Origin: Shinella sp. SUS2
GTDB taxonomy: Bacteria; Pseudomonadota; Alphaproteobacteria; Rhizobiales; Rhizobiaceae
Reading direction: 5' to 3'
NCBI RefSeq assembly: GCF_001262505.1
Contig: NZ_KQ410729.1
Coordinates: 248,001-312,000, forward strand
DNA: 64,000 nt
Shown here piece by piece: positions 58,186 through 64,000 of the stretch. Under the pieces are notes generated by a model that was not told the DNA's origin, made no database searches, and saw nothing but the letters and a program-made list of their open reading frames with translations. Within the stretch, counting starts at the first letter, position 1, and the number at the start of each line of letters is the position of its first letter. The position numbers and the translations under genes are program-made.

Positions 58186-59073
58186 ATGGTTCGGCCATAT
58201 CTGCCGTTGAACGCCTTCCGCGCCTTCGAGGCTTCTGCCCGCCATCTCTCGTTCACACGGGCCGCGATCGAGCTGAATGTCACGCAGGCCGCCGTCAGCC
58301 ACCAGGTCAAGAACCTGGAGGAGCAGCTGAACGTCGTGCTCTTCAAGCGCCTTCCGCGCGGGCTGATGATCACGGCGGAGGGGGAGAGCCTGCTGCCGGT
58401 GCTGCGTGACAGTTTCGACCGAATGGCCGATGCGGTGGAGCGGTTTCGCGGCGGCCATGTGCGCGAAATCCTGACGGTCGGGGCCGTCGGCACCTTCGCT
58501 GTCGGCTGGCTCCTGCCGCGCCTTGCGGCGTTCCGCGAGCGCCATCCCTTCGTGGAGGTGCGGCTGTCCACCAACAACAACCGGGTCGACCTTGCCGCCG
58601 AAGGGCTCGACTTCGCCATCCGCTTCGGTACCGGCGCCTGGCACGGCACGGATGCGGTGCGCCTCTTCGATGCGCCGCTCTCTGTGCTTGCCATTCCGGC
58701 CGTCGCCCGCGCTCTCAGGGAGCCTGCCGATCTTCTCGGTCTGACGCTGCTGCGCTCCTACCGCCGCGACGAGTGGACCCGCTGGTTCGAGGCTGCCGGC
58801 CTGCCGCGTACGCCGCCGCCGCAGAATGCGATCGTCTTCGACACGTCGCTTGCCATGATGGAGGCCGTACTGCAGGGGGCCGGCGTCGGTCTTGCCCCGC
58901 CGCTGATGTTCTCACGCCTTCTGGCGGCCGGCGCCGTCGTCCAGCCGTTCGAGACCAGCCTTGCGCTCGGCAGCTACTGGCTCACCCGACTGCAATCGCG
59001 CAGCCTCAGCCCCGCCATGGCCGCCTTTTCCGCCTGGCTGGCCGCGACGGTGGCCGAGGAGGGGCTGAGCTAG
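58186..59073 (+). CDS. ampR: AmpR-like LysR regulator
   Basis: 295 residues that match AmpR along their length: PLNAFRAFEASARHLSFTRA, AAIELNVTQAAVSHQVKNLE, the effector part with LSTNNNRVDLAAEGLDFAIR, TLLRSYRRDEWTRWFEAAG and LALGSYWLTRLQSRSLSPAM. AmpR responds to muropeptides and normally controls class C or A beta-lactamases; here the divergent target is class D. A TTG-N8-CAA inverted repeat (58135-58148) in the gap is a weak LysR-site candidate. The stop overlaps that of the next gene by 4 nt. Confidence 0.93.
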   Translation: MVRPYLPLNAFRAFEASARHLSFTRAAIELNVTQAAVSHQVKNLEEQLNVVLFKRLPRGLMITAEGESLLPVLRDSFDRMADAVERFRGGHVREILTVGAVGTFAVGWLLPRLAAFRERHPFVEVRLSTNNNRVDLAAEGLDFAIRFGTGAWHGTDAVRLFDAPLSVLAIPAVARALREPADLLGLTLLRSYRRDEWTRWFEAAGLPRTPPPQNAIVFDTSLAMMEAVLQGAGVGLAPPLMFSRLLAAGAVVQPFETSLALGSYWLTRLQSRSLSPAMAAFSAWLAATVAEEGLS

Positions 59074-60101
59074 GCTTGCAGGCCCGGCATGACCAGCACC
59101 TTCACCTCGCCCGGCCGCGGCGGGTTGGCGATGGCGTCCGGCAGCTCATCGAGGCCGATGCGGCGGGAGACGAGGCAGTCGACCTTTATCGTGCCGGAGG
59201 CGATCAGGGCCGCGGCGCGGCCATGGGTGAAGGGATTGAGGAAGGAGGTGAGGATCCTGACCTCGCGGAACAGCAGGTCGAAGGGCTCGAATTCCACCTT
59301 TTCGCCCTGCGGCAGCACGCCGAGGATGACGACCGTGCCGCCGTTGCGGGCAAGCTTCGGCGCTTCGGCGATGGTCTCGGCCACGCCCGCGCATTCGATG
59401 ACGACGTCTGCGCCGCCGGGCAGCAGGCCGTCCTTGCCGGCTATGCCCTCGATGGTGTTTCCCGCAGCCGGGTCGAAGGTTTGGGCGGCGCCGATCTCCC
59501 CGGCGAGTTTCCGGCGCACGGCCTGGCGGGTGACGAGGACGACCGTGGTTGCTCCGGCGAGGCGGGCGAGCTGTACGGCCAGCATGCCGATCACCCCGCC
59601 GCCCAGAACCACGACGGTGCTGCCGGGCTTGATGTCGGCCATGTCGGTGCCATGCAGGCAGCAGGCGAGTGGCTCGCAGAACGCGCCGTGTTCCGGCGGC
59701 AGCGAGAGCGGCAGTTGATAGGCCTGCTTTTGCGGCACCAGCACATAGTCGGCAAAGCCGCCGTCGCGGTGGATGCCGATCGCCTGCAGGGACTCGCACA
59801 GATTGACGCGGCCGCGCCGGCATTGTGAACAGCGGCCGCAATGGATGTTCGGGTCGCCGGTGATGCGCATGCCGGGGCGGAAACCGATGACGTCCTTGCC
59901 GGTGACTTCGACGATGCCGGAGAATTCATGGCCGAGCGTCACCGGCGGCCGGCAGGGGAACTCGCCGTGGAAGAGGTGGCGATCCGTGCCGCAGATGCCG
60001 GCGGCCTCGATGCGGACGAGAAGATCGTCCGGGCCGGGCACCGGCTTTTCCACCATGCGCACGAAGAACCCGCCGATCGCTTCCAGCCGCGCCGCTTTCA
60101 T
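59070..60101 (-). CDS. zinc-dependent MDR alcohol/polyol dehydrogenase
   Basis: 343 residues of the sorbitol/threonine dehydrogenase type. Catalytic zinc ligands: ICGTDRHLFHGE and LGHEFSG; structural zinc: CGRCSQCRRGRVNLC. The NAD fold is VVVLGGGVIGMLAVQLARLAG. The substrate is probably a sugar alcohol; no pathway partner is adjacent. Tail-to-tail with ampR. Confidence 0.92.
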   Translation of the reverse strand: MKAARLEAIGGFFVRMVEKPVPGPDDLLVRIEAAGICGTDRHLFHGEFPCRPPVTLGHEFSGIVEVTGKDVIGFRPGMRITGDPNIHCGRCSQCRRGRVNLCESLQAIGIHRDGGFADYVLVPQKQAYQLPLSLPPEHGAFCEPLACCLHGTDMADIKPGSTVVVLGGGVIGMLAVQLARLAGATTVVLVTRQAVRRKLAGEIGAAQTFDPAAGNTIEGIAGKDGLLPGGADVVIECAGVAETIAEAPKLARNGGTVVILGVLPQGEKVEFEPFDLLFREVRILTSFLNPFTHGRAAALIASGTIKVDCLVSRRIGLDELPDAIANPPRPGEVKVLVMPGLQA

Positions 60102-60169
60102 CCCGTCCTCCCGCTTTCCTCAAGGAGATAGGACCTGCAACGGCGCGGCCGGTCAAGGCCGCTCCGTCT

Positions 60170-60829
60170 TCACGTCAGGTTGCGGCGGCGCTCCAGCTCG
60201 GCATCCGTCGGCGTGTCGAACTCGAAGGAGCCTGTCGTCACCTCGCCGGCGCGGGCATATTTGCTGATGACGATGCCGTTCTCGCTACTGCGCGAACTCA
60301 CGAGCGTCAGGGTCCGGGGGAAGGAGGCGTCGCCAAACAGCCGCTTGCCCTTGCCGAGAATGACCGGGAAGGTGAAGACGTTGATCTCGTCGACGAGATC
60401 GTTCTCGAACAAGGCCTTGAGAAAGCCGGTCGATCCCTGCGTCAGGAGGTCCGGCCCGTCCTCGCTCTTCAACGCCTTGACGGCGGCAAGCGCGTCCGGG
60501 CCAAGCACATGGCTGTTCTGCCAGGTGGCCTTGAAGGCCGGATTTCGGGTGGCGACATACTTGTTGATGCGGTCGAACAGCGGGCCGATCGGATCATCGG
60601 CGCCGGCATAGGGCCAGTGTGCGGCAAAGATATCGTAGGTCTTGCGGCCGAGCAGCAGGTCGAAGGGTTTTGCGAAGAGTTCGCCGATCGTCGCGCCCGC
60701 CGTTTCGTCGAAGAACGGGGCGACCCAGCCGCCGAACCGGAAGCCGCCGATCGGGTCCTCCTCCGGCCCGCCCGGCGCCTGCATGACGCCGTCGAGGCTG
60801 ACGAAGGCGCTGACAACAATCTTTCTCAT
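60170..60829 (-). CDS. dihydrofolate reductase-fold (RibD C-domain) protein
   Basis: 219 residues of the YyaP/YwjB-like DHFR-fold group. Starts MRKIVVSAFVSLDGVMQAPGG; other parts are DLLLGRKTYDIFAAHWPY, LTQGSTGFLKALFEND and FPVILGKGKRLFG. These proteins are NADPH-dependent reductases of unknown substrate, unlikely to be the main folate enzyme. AGAAGATCC lies before the ATG. Confidence 0.9.
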   Translation of the reverse strand: MRKIVVSAFVSLDGVMQAPGGPEEDPIGGFRFGGWVAPFFDETAGATIGELFAKPFDLLLGRKTYDIFAAHWPYAGADDPIGPLFDRINKYVATRNPAFKATWQNSHVLGPDALAAVKALKSEDGPDLLTQGSTGFLKALFENDLVDEINVFTFPVILGKGKRLFGDASFPRTLTLVSSRSSENGIVISKYARAGEVTTGSFEFDTPTDAELERRRNLT

Positions 60830-60907
60830 GGATCTTCTCCCGATGGTTTGATGGGCCGATATCTAGAGACGCAGGAAAGAACGGCGATCCGACAGGCGTG
60901 CAAAAAT

Positions 60908-61753
60908 TCAGCCCCAGCGGGCACGCACCGCTTCGGCGCAGCTGCGGCTGACCGGGATTTCCTGCCCATCCCTCAGAAGGATCGCCAGCCGGCCCTCCGT
61001 CCGCAGCAGCCTGTCGACATGGGCATCGGCCACGAAATGCGAGCGATGTACCTTGAGGCCCGGCGTGTCGCCGCATTCCGCTAGCGCGTCAGAAAAGCGC
61101 AGCAGGATCAGCTCGCGGCCGCGACTTGTCGTGACCTGCGTATAGTGGTCGGCGACGGTCATGTGCAGGATGGGCCCGCGGCTCTCCGGCTTCAGCCGGC
61201 GCATGAGGGGAATTTCGGTCCGGTCCTCCGGAGCTGTCGCCGGTGGGGACGCGGCGGCCAACGCCTCGGTCTGCTTGCTGCTCATCGTCATGAAGGTGAG
61301 CGCGCAGAACAGCGCCGAGAGGAGAAGCCCCGTTGCGATGCTTTCGGCGATCCTTTCCGGGGTCAGCGTGCCGCCGAAGGTCATCAGGCTGATCGCCTCC
61401 GTGGCCAGTCCGACAGGCGCGCTGGCCACCACCGTGCCGAGCGCCATGCGGGGCAGGAGGCCTGGCACCTTCCGCCGGAAAAGCGTGTTGACGGCGACGA
61501 TGGCGACCACCGCAATGCCCCAGGCGACAGCGTGCAGCACGAGCCAGAAGCCGAGCCTCGGCACGGTCGCCAGCCGCTCGCCCGTGCCATAGGGGCCGGT
61601 CACCCAGAAGATCAGCACGACGGCGCCAAAGGTCGCCCAGAAGCGCCGGGCGCTGAGGAAGACCTGCAGTTCACGAAGCGCGGATTGCAGGAGAGGGCGT
61701 TCCACGAAGTTTACCGTCCGTTCGGGCCAAAGCGTTTGAGGCGGCCCGATCAA
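60908..61753 (-). CDS. membrane-anchored LytTR-domain regulator
   Basis: About 281 residues: four hydrophobic segments in the first 160 (for example WATFGAVVLIFWVTGPYG and LLLSALFCALTFMTM), then a C-terminal LytTR DNA-binding domain with LHMTVADHYTQVTTSRGREL, LKVHRSHFVADAHVDRL and QEIPVSRSCAEAVRARW. The start is uncertain: TTG at 61753 or GTG at 61705. It is divergent from a DUF2306 gene, a pairing often seen for this regulator type. Confidence 0.85.
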   Translation of the reverse strand: MIGPPQTLWPERTVNFVERPLLQSALRELQVFLSARRFWATFGAVVLIFWVTGPYGTGERLATVPRLGFWLVLHAVAWGIAVVAIVAVNTLFRRKVPGLLPRMALGTVVASAPVGLATEAISLMTFGGTLTPERIAESIATGLLLSALFCALTFMTMSSKQTEALAAASPPATAPEDRTEIPLMRRLKPESRGPILHMTVADHYTQVTTSRGRELILLRFSDALAECGDTPGLKVHRSHFVADAHVDRLLRTEGRLAILLRDGQEIPVSRSCAEAVRARWG

Positions 61754-61795
61754 TGGCGGAAGACGGCGGCGAATTCAACCATTCCGGAGCCCGCT

Positions 61796-62317
61796 ATGAC
61801 TCTCGAGCCGCTTCTTGCAGCCCCGCCTGCCGTGCAGTTTCATGTCGCCACCGTCCTGCCTGCTGCGGTGCTGGGCGCCGTCCTGCTCGCCCGCCCGAAG
61901 GGCACAGCCTTGCATCGCTGTCTCGGCAAGGTCTGGCTGCTCCTGATGGTGCTGACGAGTTTTTCGACCTTCTTCATCCACGACCTGAAGACGGTCGGCG
62001 ATTTCAGCCCGATCCACCTGCTCTCCGTCTATGTCATCGTCGGCAGCGTCCCTGCGATCCGTGCCGCCCGCCGCCGGGATATCCGCGCGCATCGCGGCCA
62101 TGTCGCCGGCATGTATTTCGGCGGCATCGTCGTCGCCGGGCTGTTCACCCTCGCGCCCGACCGGGTGATGGGCGCGATGATCTTCGACGGCGCCTCCGGC
62201 TTCATGAGCGTGCTCGCGGCTGCGGTCGTCAGCGCGCTCCTCGTTGCGGCGGGGGCTCTTGCGGCGCGCCAGGCCGGCTGGGTGGAGCGTTTCGAGGCGG
62301 TTTTCCGTCGGCGCTGA
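61796..62317 (+). CDS. DUF2306 membrane protein
   Basis: 173 residues with four to five membrane helices. It starts MTLEPLLAAPPAVQFHVATV; family marks are HRCLGKVWLLLMVLTSFSTFF, HLLSVYVIVGSVPAIRAARR and RAHRGHVAGMYFGGI. The His-rich loops resemble heme- or quinone-contacting membrane proteins, but no activity is known. TTCCGGAG precedes the ATG. Likely regulated by the divergent LytTR protein. Confidence 0.88.
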   Translation: MTLEPLLAAPPAVQFHVATVLPAAVLGAVLLARPKGTALHRCLGKVWLLLMVLTSFSTFFIHDLKTVGDFSPIHLLSVYVIVGSVPAIRAARRRDIRAHRGHVAGMYFGGIVVAGLFTLAPDRVMGAMIFDGASGFMSVLAAAVVSALLVAAGALAARQAGWVERFEAVFRRR

Positions 62318-62425
62318 GGCCTGCTTTTCGTTTTGCATGGTGGCGCGGCAGGCCCTATAAGTCGTTGCTGAGGAACGAATTCATGCGATGAGCGTTCGTC
62401 GGCAATCAATTCGGGGAAATGCGCC

Positions 62426-63364
62426 ATGGAATGGAAAGGTCGTCGCCAGTCGGGCAATATCGAGGACCAGCGCGGAGCCGGTCCTTCGGCGGGAGGGAGC
62501 AATCCGTTCGGCCGCGGCAATGGCGGTTTTCGCATTCCGATGGGTGGCGGGCGCCGTGCCGGCGGGGGCATGAGCATCGGCACCATCATCTTCCTCGTCG
62601 TCATCTATTTCGTCTTCAAGGCGATGGGCATCGACCTGTTGCAGGTGATGGGCCAGGGCGGCGGGCAGGTCAGCATGCCGGGCTTCGAGCAGACGGAAAG
62701 CGCCAGCCGTCGCGCCTCGCCGCAGGAAGAGGAAACCAAGGCCTTCATGGCGACGGTTCTCGCCGAGACGGAAGACACCTGGAACGGCATCTTCCAGGCG
62801 GCCGGCGAGCGGTATGAGGAGCCGAAGATGGTGCTCTTCTCGGGCTCCGTGCAGTCGGCCTGCGGCTTCGCCTCGGCGGCTTCCGGCCCGTTCTACTGCC
62901 CGGGCGACCGCAAGGTCTATCTCGACATGAGCTTCTTCGACGAGCTCGCCGGCAAGTTCGATGCGTCCGGTGACTTCGCGCAGGCCTATGTCGTCGCCCA
63001 TGAAGTCGGCCATCACGTGCAGAATCTCACCGGCGTACTGCCGCGCTTCAACCAGCAGCGCCAGCGCATGAGCGAGGTGGAGGCCAACCAGATGTCGATC
63101 CGCGTCGAGCTTCAGGCGGACTGCTATGCCGGCATCTGGGGCAAGTATACCGAGCAGAAGGGCCTGCTGGAGCGGGGCGACCTGGAAGAGGCGCTGAACG
63201 CCGCCACGCAGATCGGCGACGACACGCTGCAGAAGCGCATGCAGGGCTATGTCGTGCCGGAAAGCTTCAACCATGGTACGTCCGAGCAGCGCCGCCGCTG
63301 GTTCAAGCGCGGCTTCGACACCGGCCGGGTCGATGCCTGCGACACGTTCAAGGGCGATGTATGA
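62426..63364 (+). CDS. YpfJ-family membrane-anchored zinc metallopeptidase
   Basis: 312 residues: a Gly/Arg-rich cytoplasmic N-terminus, one membrane helix (GTIIFLVVIYFVFKAMGI, about 52-69) and a periplasmic peptidase domain. The zinc motif is VVAHEVGHHVQNLTG with a downstream Glu in SIRVELQADCYAGIWG. Other family parts are GFASAASGPFYCPGDRKVYLD. The substrate is unknown. Its last 17 nt overlap the EptA-like gene end. Confidence 0.94.
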   Translation: MEWKGRRQSGNIEDQRGAGPSAGGSNPFGRGNGGFRIPMGGGRRAGGGMSIGTIIFLVVIYFVFKAMGIDLLQVMGQGGGQVSMPGFEQTESASRRASPQEEETKAFMATVLAETEDTWNGIFQAAGERYEEPKMVLFSGSVQSACGFASAASGPFYCPGDRKVYLDMSFFDELAGKFDASGDFAQAYVVAHEVGHHVQNLTGVLPRFNQQRQRMSEVEANQMSIRVELQADCYAGIWGKYTEQKGLLERGDLEEALNAATQIGDDTLQKRMQGYVVPESFNHGTSEQRRRWFKRGFDTGRVDACDTFKGDV

Positions 63365-63920
63365 CGGAAGCGCCGGCAGCATTGCCGCTGTCGGCGACCT
63401 TCAGGTCTTCTTCGACGATCAGGGTATATTTGGTCGTGTGCGTCAGGGCGACGGCGAGCGCGACCGCAAGCATCGGCACGGCGATCGCCAGATTGCCGCG
63501 CAGCTGCCAGAAGAACGGCCGGTGTACCACCTTCACCCAGACGAGAAGGGCAGCCGGAAGCATACCGAAGACCAGCATGTGAACGGCAAGCTGCAGTGGC
63601 TGGAAGGACGCTTCTGCGCGGAAGACGCCGTCCTCGTCCATGAGCCAGGCAGCGGCTGCCGCGACGAGAAGCAGCGCCACGAAGAGCGGCTTCATCACCT
63701 GTTTCCAGGACGCGGCGACACAGGTCGCGATGAAAAGGCAGAAGACCCCGCCCGTCACCAGCGCGAGCGTGCCGGGGCGGGCGCCGAGCAGCGCCCAGCT
63801 CTCCGTCCAGAAATCGCGGCTGGTGACGAGGAAGAGGTAGAGGCTGGTCACCAGGCTGACCGTCAGGCTGCCGAAAGCGGGTCTGGGGAAGCGAAAGCCT
63901 GCGGTTGGGCGACGTGACAT
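63348..63920 (-). CDS. EptA-like N-terminal membrane domain, catalytic domain missing
   Basis: 190 residues that match the first, membrane part (DUF1705) of phosphoethanolamine transferases such as EptA: RPAFGSLTVSLVTSLYLFLV, WTESWALL, a run of five helices with AAWLMDEDGVFRAEA and MLPAALLVWVKVVHRPFFW. The periplasmic sulfatase-fold catalytic domain (about 330 residues, with its metal-binding Thr, Asp and His) is absent; the frame stops inside the end of the ypfJ-type gene. GAGGACCGGCA precedes the ATG at 63920. Confidence 0.75.
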   Translation of the reverse strand: MSRRPTAGFRFPRPAFGSLTVSLVTSLYLFLVTSRDFWTESWALLGARPGTLALVTGGVFCLFIATCVAASWKQVMKPLFVALLLVAAAAAWLMDEDGVFRAEASFQPLQLAVHMLVFGMLPAALLVWVKVVHRPFFWQLRGNLAIAVPMLAVALAVALTHTTKYTLIVEEDLKVADSGNAAGASVIHRP

Positions 63921-64000
63921 TGCCGGTCCTCGGAAACGGATACGCAAGGGCCCATCTTGCCGCCCTTCGTTACCGGCGAATGACAATCGTGCCTCTTTGC

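Overview
This is chromosomal sequence from a member of the Rhizobiaceae (order Hyphomicrobiales/Rhizobiales). It resembles Ensifer, Rhizobium, Agrobacterium or Shinella, but the genus cannot be fixed from the sequence alone. The evidence is high GC, a ClpS2-type adaptor, a BA14K-family protein, rhizobial-type mosaic palindromic repeats, the CTC-type L25, a trxB/lrp block with a LysR regulator of the LsrB/VtlR type, and two AbcR-like (alpha-r15) small RNAs. No transposase, integrase, phage gene, CRISPR array, rRNA or tRNA was seen. Most of the window is core chromosome with a few accessory cassettes.

Layout. 1-6.7 kb: translation and stress housekeeping (ychF, clpS, a GNAT acetyltransferase, pth, rplY), a periplasmic binding protein and a GGDEF-EAL protein. 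6.9-13 kb: a secreted unknown, a BenE-type transporter, and an acetaldehyde module (AcoR-like regulator without its AAA+ domain, aldehyde dehydrogenase, DUF779). 13-19.6 kb, all on the minus strand: a Kazal-type lipoprotein, prs, another lipoprotein, an M24-fold protein that has lost its metal ligands, pgeF, a MidA-like methyltransferase and lgt. 19.9-26.9 kb: a UbiK-like protein, YbjN, proC, csaA, DUF1349, the petP-petR-kinase cluster and ilvE. 27-36 kb: hppD with a divergent Lrp-type regulator, an MBL-fold hydrolase, BA14K, a cold-shock protein, an aldose dehydrogenase, a degenerate EAL protein and an aspartate aminotransferase.

36.3-43.7 kb is the most interesting block. In Sinorhizobium, as I recall it, an ArsR gene and lsrB flank two tandem AbcR sRNAs. 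Here the ArsR-nemA pair lies beside one AbcR-like RNA and the LsrB/VtlR-like gene lies beside the other. The two RNAs are about 2.8 kb apart, separated by a nucleobase permease plus cytosine-deaminase-like cassette. A candidate LysR-type palindrome precedes only the copy next to lsrB. A compact inverted-repeat structure and a leader terminator occupy the non-coding DNA between the RNAs.

43.6-50.9 kb holds surface-glycan genes: an ELM1-type protein, a two-domain GT4 fusion, a small glycosyltransferase, fcl, gmd and a GT10 fucosyltransferase-like gene, which together suggest GDP-fucose synthesis and use. 50.9-55.2 kb carries greA, with a terminator-like leader, and carB. 55.4-60 kb carries a TetR/FAD-monooxygenase pair with twin operators, an AmpR-like regulator divergent from a class D beta-lactamase, and a zinc dehydrogenase. 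60.1-64 kb ends with a DHFR-fold protein, a membrane LytTR regulator divergent from DUF2306, a YpfJ-type metalloprotease and a truncated EptA-like membrane domain. Family assignments come from motif recognition by eye; no database search was run.
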